A DNA stretch of 19,499 nucleotides from DAIQON01 sp036787835 (GTDB taxonomy: Bacteria; Patescibacteriota; Saccharimonadia; Saccharimonadales; UBA4665), in assembly GCA_036787835.1 (NCBI GenBank), contig DAIQON010000019.1, positions 1 to 19,499 of the forward strand. Direction: 5' to 3'. Shown here piece after piece: positions 1 through 7,776 of this stretch; the first letter of the stretch is position 1, and each line of letters begins with the position of its first letter. The notes beneath the pieces were generated by a model that saw only the letters and a list, made by a program, of their open reading frames with translations, was not told where the DNA came from and made no database searches. A program made the position numbers and the translations under genes.

Positions 1-695
1 GACTGTCCGCCATGGCCACTAGATCGATAAACATCAATTCTAAGATCATTGGGGTTAATCTCTATGTCGGACTCTTCTGCTTCAGGTAATACAGCAACTG
101 TAACGGTAGATGTGTGTATCCGACCTTGGCTTTCGGTCACCGGAATTCGTTGAACTCGATGCACGCCAGCTTCAAACTTTAGTTTTTTATAGGCATCTAG
201 ACCTATTATAGAGAAAACAATTTCTTTGAAACCGCCAACTTCGTTAGGGCTTTCGCTAATAAGCTCATACTTATATTCGTGCATTTCTGCCCAACGAATA
301 TACATTCTGTATAGTTCTCCAGCGAATAAACTGGCTTCATCTCCGCCAGCGGCAGCTCTGATTTCAATAATTACGTCTCGTTCGTCATTGGGATCTTTTG
401 GCGTTAGGTTCTGTCGGAGTTTTTCCTCAATTGTTTTAAGTTTCTCGCTTAATTCTTCAGTTTCAACAGATGCCATTTCCTGCAGTTCTTGGTCTTGGCT
501 TTGACTAAGCTCCTTAGTCGACTCAAGATCTGACTTAATCTTTGCCTGTTCATCGTATAGAGTAACTAGCTCCGCTAGCTCACTACGTCGTCGTGCTAGT
601 TTTGGATATTCTTTTGAGCTATAGATATCCGAAGCTTGAAGACGTTCTTCAAGCGCTTCAAGTTCTTGCCTTAAGGACTGCTCTTTATTATCCAT
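1..695 (-). CDS. prfA: Peptide chain release factor 1 (RF1), 3' end beyond the window
   Basis: RF1 reads UAA and UAG in the ribosomal A site and triggers release of the finished protein. The 231 visible codons begin with ATG at 695 (MDNKEQSLRQELEALEERL) and form the N-terminal coiled coil, then the PCRF domain (EIRAAAGGDEASLFAGEL), then the codon-reading loop with the tripeptide PVT at residues 185-187 inside RVQRIPVTESQGRIHTS, and finally the catalytic GGQ at 229-231, right at the window edge. PxT rather than SPF marks it as RF1, not RF2. About 130 C-terminal residues lie outside the window. It follows rpmE after 84 bases and is probably co-transcribed with it. No clear Shine-Dalgarno sequence precedes the ATG. 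Identity is certain; only completeness is unknown. Confidence 0.97.
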   Translation of the reverse strand, partial: MDNKEQSLRQELEALEERLQASDIYSSKEYPKLARRRSELAELVTLYDEQAKIKSDLESTKELSQSQDQELQEMASVETEELSEKLKTIEEKLRQNLTPKDPNDERDVIIEIRAAAGGDEASLFAGELYRMYIRWAEMHEYKYELISESPNEVGGFKEIVFSIIGLDAYKKLKFEAGVHRVQRIPVTESQGRIHTSTVTVAVLPEAEESDIEINPNDLRIDVYRSSGHGGQ

Positions 696-779
696 CGTAT
701 ATTTAGATTACTACTTTAAGATCATAGACTCCAAGAAAGCCTCTAGACTATCTCTTGGCAGGGGTTTTAAAATAACTGT

Positions 780-1127
780 TTACTTCTGCTCAGCAGGAGC
801 GACTTCAGATTCTTTTGAAATCTTGTCAGCTTGTCGTTTTGCTTGCTTTTGGGCTGCTGCCGCACGTTTATCTTTGGCTGCTTCGCCAGCCGCCGCACGA
901 GCTTTGAACTTATCTACACGTCCTTCAATATCTAGAACTCTTTCTTCACCAGTGAAGAAAGGATGCGAGCTACTACTAATGTGAACTTTGACTAGTGGAT
1001 AGCTAACGCCATCAACATCAATAGTCTCGTCAGTCGGTGCTGTAGAGCGAGTGACGAAAACTTGGTCGTTGTTTAGATCCTTGAAGGCTACTAAACGATA
1101 GTTTTGTGGGTGAATATCTTTTCTCAT
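780..1127 (-). CDS. rpmE: Ribosomal protein L31, Cys-less, with long Ala/Lys tail
   Basis: This is a large-subunit protein at the central protuberance that helps bridge the subunits. The core (MRKDIHPQNYRLVAFKD, then SSSSHPFFTGEERVLDIEGRVDKF) carries the HPFFTG signature of L31. All four zinc-binding cysteines of type-A L31 are absent, as in the type-B (YkgM-like) form. The end of the core, GRVDKF, resembles type A, so it reads as a mixed form. After about residue 76 comes a roughly 40-residue tail rich in Ala, Lys and Gln, which makes the protein 115 aa against the usual 65-90. It has its own promoter upstream (1144-1173) and is followed by prfA on the same strand. Confidence 0.93.
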   Translation of the reverse strand: MRKDIHPQNYRLVAFKDLNNDQVFVTRSTAPTDETIDVDGVSYPLVKVHISSSSHPFFTGEERVLDIEGRVDKFKARAAAGEAAKDKRAAAAQKQAKRQADKISKESEVAPAEQK

Positions 1128-1143
1128 AATTTACAATCGACCT

Positions 1144-1173
1144 AGTATATAACACTTTTGCGTATCTGGTCAA
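1144..1173 (-). promoter_or_regulatory. Sigma70-type promoter of rpmE(-prfA)
   Basis: On the minus strand, TTGACC (1173-1168) and TATACT (1149-1144) are separated by 18 bases. Transcription would start near 1137, giving a leader of only about 10 bases before the rpmE ATG at 1127. The promoter sits in the 73-base gap after the upstream unknown gene, so rpmE and prfA can be expressed independently of it. Confidence 0.7.
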
Positions 1174-1200
1174 GACGGGTATGTACTTATCTGACAAAAT

Positions 1201-3300
1201 TCAGGCACTAACTGGTTGCTGTTGTTTCGTTAGTCTTGCCTCAACCTCACGTATTATTAGTTGGAAATGATCATCTAAGTTTCTGCTTCCACCATAAGGT
1301 AGAACTTTGGCACCAAAATGTTGAGCCGATGTCGTATCTAAGTGAACTATTTCTTGCCAGCTTGTATTTTGTGGATCTGATTCTTCAAAAACAAGGGTAG
1401 CACTATGTTTTTTAGGATTCTCGGAAATAACTATTTTCACACCATTTGTCTCAATAGTTACAGCATAATGCGGTGCTGTTTCAGACAATCCCTTAGGTAG
1501 TATGCGATATAGCTGAGTGTCATAACCCTTTGTAGAAAAGGTCTGAGCCAACTCATCAACAGCTAGTAGTCTTTCCCAGTCAATATCATCAATATTGCCT
1601 CTTGGGCCAGTGGCTATTTCTAAAGCATCTTGTTCTAAGGCTTCTAAACTTGAACTGATTGTTGGGAAACTCTGAACATCGATATGCCCGAGTGTCATAC
1701 GTGCTACTTCAATTGCTCTTGTTGCTCTCGCTTGAGTCTGTACAACTACATTTGCTTCTCTAAGATAGGTTCTTAGTTCAATACCAATAGATCTAAATAA
1801 CGCTATATCGCTTCCGGCGAGCAATGTATGGTTATTCACTAGCCAGTTACTTATTTCATTTATGCTTGGACCGGTGACCTGTGCCTTTACTTTAACCATT
1901 AAACCGGCTTCATTTTCTGTTGCTTCAAAAAGATCATCAAATATCTTTTTCCCGTCTGTAGTCTCAAGTTGTTCACTGATTTTGAACATTAAGCCGACTA
2001 AAGCGTAGGCATCGTTGCTATTTAAAGGGTCGGCTCTGAAGTCGCGGCTTACTACTTCGCCTCTATAAATTCTAGAAGTCAGCTCGTTGCCTGCAGGGTG
2101 TCTCTTAACATCTGAACGCCTAGGGAAAAACGCCGTCCTGAGCGTGTGAATAGCTTCTATACATCTCTCTTTATCGTCCAATTGTTCGGCTGATCTCGCT
2201 TCTAGACGTTGAGCAAGTGCTTGTTCATCAAGTGCCTCTAGCAGTAGCTTGATTGGTCTTTCGGAAACGGGGAAGGCCGATAGCCTAAGACTCTCGTTAG
2301 TTGGATGTCGGTTTTCAAGTAGGCTCTTATGCTGTTCAATTATTTGTTTAGATCTTCTGGCTAGTGATCTAGTTAACTCGGCTAGCTCATTCTCGCTATT
2401 AAGAAGTTCAAGCAGTTCATCTTCTGTCGTGTCGTCTCTGAGAGAATCAGATGTGCTTTCTTCTGAGCGGGCTAATGCTTCTGCATAGTTTCGACCCCCC
2501 TTAACGCTCTCGACAACGATCGGAGTGCATGTGTGAAAAGTATCAAATAAAGAAAGTACATCGACTAGCACTGGGCTAATCAAACGGTAGTCATTTAAGA
2601 AGCTATCAACCTCTTCTTTAGAGCGAGGATCGGTAAGTGACTCCTTCAGGGAATTGGCTATCAACTGAGTGCCTACTGACCCTGTTTTGATTGCTGCCTG
2701 AGCCAGTAGAATTGCCTGTTGGAAGGGCTGTGTATTCTGGTAAAAAGCTTCGTTACCGCAATTTGCTTGGAGTTGTTCTTGTATGTCCTTTCGTCTTAGG
2801 CCTCTTGCGAGTGTAACCACCCCAAGTGTTATCACTACATAGACGTCCTTTAGCGACGGGGTTTGTTCCCTTGTTTCTTCAAATAAGTCCAATACTTGTG
2901 CCAATCCATCTCTGTCACCCGGTAGAGACTCAGCTCGATTGATAATCGCTCCATAGTCATCTACTTTGTCTGGGTCATAAAATCTATCATGATCAATTGA
3001 TTGATAAAATCTATCAACTAGTTCGACTTTACGTGTAACTTTATCTTTGTAAAGTCTATGGTCGGCCTTAGACCCATCAAGACGTGAGTCCCATAGCGCT
3101 GCTCCAAAATCTGCAGCCTGTTCAAGCTGTTCATCACTTAAGCCGCAACCTTCAAAATATTTTGGGTGCATAGTGTTTGACCATTCAATAGTGCCTAGGG
3201 CATATTCTAGAGCCCGCTCGGCTAGGTCTAAGTGTTCGCTCGCTTGTTGGGCAAGTTCATCTTGATTTAATGTTGCTAGTTCTTCTGGTGAGTGTTCCAT
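1201..3300 (-). CDS. Large cytosolic protein of unknown function (699 aa)
   Basis: I do not recognise a family. The protein is strongly acidic and looks mostly alpha-helical, with many Leu/Glu/Ala-rich stretches (for example ATLNQDELAQQASEHLDLAE near the start and DELLELLNSENELAELTRSL in the middle). There is no signal peptide, no membrane segment and no obvious catalytic motif. The last 110 residues or so change character to alternating hydrophobic strands (YAVTIETNGVKIVISEN), suggesting a small alpha/beta domain at the C-terminus. I chose ATG at 3300, which has GGAG 14 bases upstream. A GTG at 3342 would add 14 residues but has no spaced ribosome-binding site. It ends in TGA. It is divergent from rpsB and separated from rpmE by that gene's own promoter. 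Confidence 0.85.
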   Translation of the reverse strand: MEHSPEELATLNQDELAQQASEHLDLAERALEYALGTIEWSNTMHPKYFEGCGLSDEQLEQAADFGAALWDSRLDGSKADHRLYKDKVTRKVELVDRFYQSIDHDRFYDPDKVDDYGAIINRAESLPGDRDGLAQVLDLFEETREQTPSLKDVYVVITLGVVTLARGLRRKDIQEQLQANCGNEAFYQNTQPFQQAILLAQAAIKTGSVGTQLIANSLKESLTDPRSKEEVDSFLNDYRLISPVLVDVLSLFDTFHTCTPIVVESVKGGRNYAEALARSEESTSDSLRDDTTEDELLELLNSENELAELTRSLARRSKQIIEQHKSLLENRHPTNESLRLSAFPVSERPIKLLLEALDEQALAQRLEARSAEQLDDKERCIEAIHTLRTAFFPRRSDVKRHPAGNELTSRIYRGEVVSRDFRADPLNSNDAYALVGLMFKISEQLETTDGKKIFDDLFEATENEAGLMVKVKAQVTGPSINEISNWLVNNHTLLAGSDIALFRSIGIELRTYLREANVVVQTQARATRAIEVARMTLGHIDVQSFPTISSSLEALEQDALEIATGPRGNIDDIDWERLLAVDELAQTFSTKGYDTQLYRILPKGLSETAPHYAVTIETNGVKIVISENPKKHSATLVFEESDPQNTSWQEIVHLDTTSAQHFGAKVLPYGGSRNLDDHFQLIIREVEARLTKQQQPVSA

Positions 3301-3470
3301 ATTGTTTTCAGAGTCTCCGATAAAATTTGCTAAATTATGCACCTTTATTTTTAATACGGCAACTATAAGCGTGATGATAATATTATTTAGAGGGGGTTGT
3401 AGTCAGCCATCATATCTGTTAAAGTAGTAGGTAATAGAAATTAATCAGGTTGAGATTTATTCCTCCTCCC

Positions 3471-3489
3471 AAGTGAATTTACTTCGCTT
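3471..3489 (+). promoter_or_regulatory. Hairpin in the rpsB leader
   Basis: A 7-bp stem (AAGTGAA at 3471-3477 with TTCGCTT at 3483-3489, one G-U pair) closes a 5-base loop, 32 bases before the rpsB ATG. Directly upstream, 3461-3470 is TCCTCCTCCC, an anti-Shine-Dalgarno-like run. TTCCT at 3460-3464 could pair with AGGAA at 3513-3517, which covers the rpsB ribosome-binding site. S2 is known to repress its own rpsB-tsf mRNA in gammaproteobacteria, but whether this leader does so is inference. Confidence 0.35.
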
Positions 3490-3521
3490 AAGAGGCACTC
3501 AATTGAAGAGAAAGGAACGAG

Positions 3522-4235
3522 ATGGCTACTAAAGAAGTAGATATTAAAGAATTATTAGAAGCAGGTGCTCATTTTGGGCATAAGACAAGTCGATGGAATC
3601 CAAAGATGGCCCCATATATCCACTCAAAACGAGGCGGGATTCATATTATCGACTTAGTGCAAACAGTCAGTGGGCTGGAGGATGCGCTGGAGTTTGTAAC
3701 AAAAACGGTTGCTGGCGGTAAACAAATACTGTTAGTCGGCACCAAGAGACAAGCTCAGGATATCATTAAGAAATTATCTAGTGATACGGGCATGCCTTAC
3801 GTAACAGAGCGATGGCTAGGTGGCACTTTGACTAACTGGTCAACAATTGGTGGCCGTGTTAAGCATCTTAAAGATCTTGAAGCACGAATGGCTAACGGTG
3901 AACTTGCAAATAAGTATGGCAAGCTTGAAGTTCAGAGGTTCCAGGAAGAAATCGAACATCTAAATCTTATGTATGGCGGTGTTAAAGAAATGTCTAATCG
4001 ACCAGGCGCCCTATTTGTGGTTGATGTAGTACATGATGGTATTGCAGTTAAGGAAGCCAATAAGCTCGATATGCCAGTCGTTGCTATAACCGATACCAAT
4101 GCTGATCCAAGCAAGATCACTTATCCAATTCCAGCTAATGATGACGCAATTAAGACTATTCAACTAATTTGCGATTACTTAAAACAAGCTATTGAAAAAG
4201 GCCAAGCATCAGCCAAAAAAGATGTTGAAGCGTAA
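3522..4235 (+). CDS. rpsB: Ribosomal protein S2
   Basis: S2 is a small-subunit protein that assembles late on the 30S platform and helps dock S1 or the mRNA. The 237-aa protein has the full family signature: KELLEAGAHFGHKTSRWNPK at the N-terminus, YIHSKRGGIHIIDLVQT, the RWLGGTLTNW block, and PGALFVVDVVHDGIAVKEA. The start is fixed by AAAGGA at 3511-3516, which precedes ATG at 3522. Length is normal. It heads a plus-strand cluster with tsf (25-base gap) and frr, the widely conserved arrangement. No usable promoter stands out in the 179-base divergent gap upstream, though weak AT-rich -10-like boxes occur around 3420-3440. Confidence 0.98.
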   Translation: MATKEVDIKELLEAGAHFGHKTSRWNPKMAPYIHSKRGGIHIIDLVQTVSGLEDALEFVTKTVAGGKQILLVGTKRQAQDIIKKLSSDTGMPYVTERWLGGTLTNWSTIGGRVKHLKDLEARMANGELANKYGKLEVQRFQEEIEHLNLMYGGVKEMSNRPGALFVVDVVHDGIAVKEANKLDMPVVAITDTNADPSKITYPIPANDDAIKTIQLICDYLKQAIEKGQASAKKDVEA

Positions 4236-4260
4236 ACAAGTTATATAAGGAGCTAATATT

Positions 4261-4857
4261 ATGGCAATTGATATTGAAGAAGTAAAAAGACTTAAAGACC
4301 TAACAGGCGTAGGTTTAACTGACGCCAAGGCTGCCCTAGAAGACGCTAAAGGTGATTTCGATATAGCACTTGGGGCTATGCGTAAGAAGGGGATGACTAA
4401 GGCTGAAAAACGTGGTGAGCGTGAAGCAAGACAAGGTGTTGTTGGCACATATAACCACGATAATAGAATCGGTGTTTTAGTCGAGGTTAATTGTGAAACA
4501 GATTTTGTTGCTCGAAACGAAATCTTTACTAATCTAGTTAAAGATCTTTCGATGCACATTGCAGCAGCAGACCCACAGTATGTTGATTCAAGCGAAATCC
4601 CTAAAGAGGTTAGCGACAAGGTTCGTAAAGAATTTAGCGAAAAATTAAGCGCTGAAGGCAAGCCTGCTGAGATGATAGATAAGATTGTTCAGGGCCAAAT
4701 TGCGAAATACTTTGCTGAAAGATGCCTGCTAGATCAGCCATTTGTAAAAAATCCCGACCAAACCGTTGGTGAGTATGTAAAAGAACATAATGCTAGATTA
4801 GGTGAGAATATAGTTGTACGACGATTTGCAAGAATTGCTCTCGGAGAAGTAGCTTAG
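4261..4857 (+). CDS. tsf: Elongation factor Ts, short form
   Basis: EF-Ts is the guanine nucleotide exchange factor that recharges EF-Tu. Residues 1-45 are the UBA-like EF-Tu-binding domain (EVKRLKDLTGVGLTDAKAAL), followed by the core with the exchange motif TDFVARN at 80-86. At 198 aa it is the compact type with a single core subdomain, as in Thermus, not the 280-aa E. coli form. TAAGGAG ends 9 bases before the ATG. In the usual bacterial order the next gene would be pyrH, but here frr follows after 23 bases. Confidence 0.97.
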   Translation: MAIDIEEVKRLKDLTGVGLTDAKAALEDAKGDFDIALGAMRKKGMTKAEKRGEREARQGVVGTYNHDNRIGVLVEVNCETDFVARNEIFTNLVKDLSMHIAAADPQYVDSSEIPKEVSDKVRKEFSEKLSAEGKPAEMIDKIVQGQIAKYFAERCLLDQPFVKNPDQTVGEYVKEHNARLGENIVVRRFARIALGEVA

Positions 4858-4880
4858 TTTGATATAGTGTAATTAAGAAT

Positions 4881-5444
4881 ATGGATGCAAATAAAGTTCT
4901 ATCTGGGCTCGAAACGAAATTTAGTGAAGCCACTGAGCGCTTTGGAACAGATCTAAAAAGCTTACGTACCGGCCGAGCTAATTCGTCAATGCTCGATACC
5001 GTCGTTGTTGAGGTTTACGGCACAACTATGCCGATGAACCAGGTAGCCACAGTTAGTGCGGTCGATGCTCAGCTTATTCAGATAACCCCGTTCGACCCAA
5101 ATAACCTTGAAGCCATTTCGTTATCTATTAGAAATAATCCTAGTCTTGGCCTAAACCCAAGTGACGATGGACGGGTTATTCGAGTTCCTATTCCCGCCCT
5201 GACCGAGGAAAGAAGAAGAGAATTAGCCAAGCAGATCAGTGAACGCTTGGAGGAATGTATGGTCCGACTTCGTGGTGTTAGACACGATGCTATGGACAAT
5301 ATTTCAAAAGCCAAAAAAGATAAAGAAATTGGTGAAGATGATGCCAAAAGACTTGAAAAACAAGTGGATGAAGCCATGTCTTCCAGGAGAAGCCTACTAG
5401 AATCAATGGCAAAAGAAAAAGAGAAAGAGGTCATGACCCTTTAA
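4881..5444 (+). CDS. frr: Ribosome recycling factor
   Basis: RRF acts with EF-G to split post-termination ribosomes. The 187-aa protein is full length. Helix 1 carries LRTGRA at residues 28-33, and the beta domain has VYGTTMPMNQVATVSAVDAQ. The second and third helices of the three-helix bundle contain IPALTEERRRELAKQ, VRLRGVRHDA and KEIGEDDAKRLEKQVDE. It starts at ATG 4881 without a visible Shine-Dalgarno sequence, 23 bases after tsf, so it is probably translated from the rpsB-tsf mRNA. RRF, EF-Ts, S2 and the downstream site-2 protease are neighbours in most bacteria. Confidence 0.97.
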   Translation: MDANKVLSGLETKFSEATERFGTDLKSLRTGRANSSMLDTVVVEVYGTTMPMNQVATVSAVDAQLIQITPFDPNNLEAISLSIRNNPSLGLNPSDDGRVIRVPIPALTEERRRELAKQISERLEECMVRLRGVRHDAMDNISKAKKDKEIGEDDAKRLEKQVDEAMSSRRSLLESMAKEKEKEVMTL

Positions 5445-5619
5445 CCAGGGAAACAGGCTGATTGAAAATAAGCTTAAAATTTTTAGATTTAAAAGTAGTG
5501 CCCTAAGGCAATATATTCTATACTTAAACGTAAGTATGGAGTTTGTAACAAAACGTTCGAATAAAGTATGCAGTTCAATTAACTTAGTAAAAAACTCCAG
5601 GAAAATTAATTACTAGACC
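5445..5619 (+). other. Long frr-rseP gap with possible structured leader
   Basis: This 175-base gap has no open frame worth calling. It contains a hairpin at 5518-5539 (CTATACTTA, loop AACG, TAAGTATGG; 9 pairs, one G-U). Downstream, GGAGTTT at 5538-5544 is perfectly complementary to AAACTCC at 5592-5598 and could close a 47-base loop. No good sigma70 pair or Shine-Dalgarno sequence is visible before rseP. In most bacteria uppS, cdsA and dxr occupy this position. Confidence 0.3.
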
Positions 5620-6807
5620 ATGACAATATTTATTTTCGTACTGGGCATAGTCTTATTCATTAGCCTAATTGTTATGCATGAGTTTGGCCACTTTGTTGTG
5701 GCTCGGCGTAACGGTGTTGTAGCCGAAGAATTCGCCATATTTTTTGGCCCGAGTATCTATAGTCGTGAGATGAGAGGTGGGTGGACATTTAAAATTAACA
5801 CTTTACCACTTGGTGGATACGTTAAGCTAAAGGGCGAACATGATTCCGATACTGAACCTGGTAGCTATGGGGCTGCTAGTCTATGGGCTAAGACCAAAAT
5901 TATGTCAGCTGGAGTATTCGTCAATATAGTTGTTGGGGTGGTTTTACTGACAATCTTATCGTTAATTGGGATGCCGCAGATAATACCTAATCAATACGGG
6001 GTAAACAGTGGTAGTAGTACCATTAAACATTCTTTAGCTGTAACCCAAATTAACGAAGTCCTTAGTGGCTCTCCGGCGGCAAATGCTAACCTCAAGGCGG
6101 GTGATGACATTACTGCAATCGGACCAAAAGGTAACGTTGCTAAGATTTCTTCCATATCTGACTTACAGACTGCAACTAAGAAGTTTGCAGGTCAGAAAGT
6201 CAATGTTTATTACACCAGAGATAAGAAGCAGTTAATCGTTCCTGTGACTCTAAATAGCACAGCTATTGTAGCTGCTAGCCAAAACTCAAAACAGCCAAAA
6301 GCATATCTAGGGGTGTCACTAAACAGCGCCAGTAGTGGTGTTACGCTTGTTCGAAATACCTGGTCTGCCCCACTGGTTGCACTAGGACTCTCCAAGCAGG
6401 TCGTCGTCCTAACCTATCAGGGCCTAGGACATGCGTTGAATGGTCTAGGCGGGATTATAGCTGGCACTGCAACAGATAACACCAATGCACGAAAAAACGC
6501 CCAATCATCTGCTGCTGGCCAATTAGTTGGTCCGGTCGGAGTATTCGTAATCTTAAAGGACGGTAGTAGTATCGGCATCCAGTTCATGCTGTTCATTATT
6601 GCTATCATCTCCATAACTCTTGGTCTGATGAATATACTGCCAATACCGGCACTTGATGGAGGAAGACTGTGGTTAACGCTAGGATCTCGTGCCATAAGGA
6701 AGCCTCTAAATGCCCGTAACGAAGAGTTAATTAATGCTGTTGGTATGCTAGTTTTATTCTTACTGCTCGGGATAATTACCTATGTAGACATTAAACGATT
6801 CTTCTAA
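5620..6807 (+). CDS. rseP: M50 site-2 intramembrane zinc protease (RseP/RasP family)
   Basis: This membrane-embedded metalloprotease cuts transmembrane helices of regulators or spent signal peptides. Helix 1 carries the zinc motif HEFGH at residues 20-24. GGYVKLKGE (65-73) is the membrane re-entrant segment, a PDZ domain lies at about 140-212 (SGSPAANANLKAGDDITAI), and the third zinc ligand sits in NILPIPALDGG (338-348, Asp346). Four hydrophobic segments are present, at about 1-19, 94-117, 318-338 and 371-386. At 395 aa it has one PDZ domain instead of the two in E. coli RseP, closer to Gram-positive RasP. No anti-sigma factor substrate is visible in the window. The ATG at 5620 lacks a clear ribosome-binding site. 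Confidence 0.93.
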   Translation: MTIFIFVLGIVLFISLIVMHEFGHFVVARRNGVVAEEFAIFFGPSIYSREMRGGWTFKINTLPLGGYVKLKGEHDSDTEPGSYGAASLWAKTKIMSAGVFVNIVVGVVLLTILSLIGMPQIIPNQYGVNSGSSTIKHSLAVTQINEVLSGSPAANANLKAGDDITAIGPKGNVAKISSISDLQTATKKFAGQKVNVYYTRDKKQLIVPVTLNSTAIVAASQNSKQPKAYLGVSLNSASSGVTLVRNTWSAPLVALGLSKQVVVLTYQGLGHALNGLGGIIAGTATDNTNARKNAQSSAAGQLVGPVGVFVILKDGSSIGIQFMLFIIAIISITLGLMNILPIPALDGGRLWLTLGSRAIRKPLNARNEELINAVGMLVLFLLLGIITYVDIKRFF

Positions 6808-6817
6808 ATATTAAGTC

Positions 6818-7705
6818 ATGGAAAAACCAAAAGAAGACACTAAAAAGAAAATTATAAATAACAAAACAGTGCCTTGGAATCCTTGGTTTGGTGTTTTGAT
6901 GGCGCTAGTTTTTTACGGCTTTGCTAGCCTGTTCGGTACATTGCTAGTTTATGTTTATCCAGCCTTACAACACTGGTCAAAAGTGCGTTCAGATAACTGG
7001 ATAAATAGTTCAATCGTTGCTCAGTTTCTTTTTGTTTTAATCGTTGAGCTTTTAATCGTTGGCTGGGTACTGGCATTCATTAAGCTATATAAAGCAAGAT
7101 TTAGTGTAATTGGCTTAAGACGACCAAAAGCTTCTGATCCACTATATGGTCTTGCAGCAGTGCCAATTTACTATGTCCTATACTTCATTATGGTCGGCGT
7201 AGTGTCGGCGTTTTATAATGGGCTAAATGTAAATCAAAAGCAAGACGTCGGCTTTAATAGTCCGTCTGGGGCTTGGCAACTGATAGCAACCTTCATTAGT
7301 CTTGTACTATTACCACCAATTGCTGAGGAGATCTTAGTTAGAGGCTTTTTGTATGGCAGTTTAAGGAAGGGTATGTTTAAGATCGCAGAACTATTTAAAC
7401 GGCCCAGTGACCAACCGAGTAAATCGGTAGAGGACTCTCCAAAAAGCCGCAAGTATACCAAATATATGCCGCAGTTTATTGCCGCAGTTTTAACTAGTCT
7501 AATTTTTGCTAGTGCTCACTTACCGGAAGGTGCCGGTGGTCCACTATGGATAGGAGCAATAGATACTTTTATGTTGTCTATGGTCTTAGTTTATCTTAGG
7601 GAAAAGACGGATGGACTTTGGGCGGGTATGACACTGCACGGGATAAAAAACTTCGTAGCTTATTCAATAGTTTTCCTTGTCCCGCTATTATCATTTCACA
7701 AATAG
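6818..7705 (+). CDS. CPBP-family intramembrane glutamic protease
   Basis: This is a multi-pass membrane protein of the CPBP/Abi family (relatives of Rce1), which can cleave prenylated or other membrane substrates or act in bacteriocin immunity. The motifs are EExxxR at residues 170-175 (AEEILVRG), His234 in SLIFASAHLP, and HxxxN at 274-278 (HGIKN). About seven hydrophobic segments span 22-47, 65-90, 112-133, 153-168, 219-233, 246-260 and 279-293. A charged insertion at about 185-217 (PSDQPSKSVEDSPKSRK) separates motif 1 from motif 2 and is longer than usual. It starts 10 bases after rseP with no ribosome-binding site, suggesting coupled translation. Two intramembrane proteases in tandem might share substrates, but this is only inferred. 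Confidence 0.88.
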   Translation: MEKPKEDTKKKIINNKTVPWNPWFGVLMALVFYGFASLFGTLLVYVYPALQHWSKVRSDNWINSSIVAQFLFVLIVELLIVGWVLAFIKLYKARFSVIGLRRPKASDPLYGLAAVPIYYVLYFIMVGVVSAFYNGLNVNQKQDVGFNSPSGAWQLIATFISLVLLPPIAEEILVRGFLYGSLRKGMFKIAELFKRPSDQPSKSVEDSPKSRKYTKYMPQFIAAVLTSLIFASAHLPEGAGGPLWIGAIDTFMLSMVLVYLREKTDGLWAGMTLHGIKNFVAYSIVFLVPLLSFHK

Positions 7706-7776
7706 TTAGTCAAAAATCACCCAAGTAGAATAAAGTATTAACTAGACGTAAATAAAGAAAAGGAGGGATTACTACA

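Noticed and set aside
226..504. Open frame on the plus strand (92 codons)
   Set aside because: It lies wholly opposite prfA, is Ser-rich in the way antisense frames are, and has no ribosome-binding site.
4209..4661. 150-codon frame on the minus strand
   Set aside because: It is antisense to tsf, which is certain, and its composition is that of a shadow frame.
6818..7705. Bacteriocin immunity protein
   Set aside because: CPBP proteins include such cases, but no bacteriocin or transporter gene is adjacent, so the general protease call is kept.
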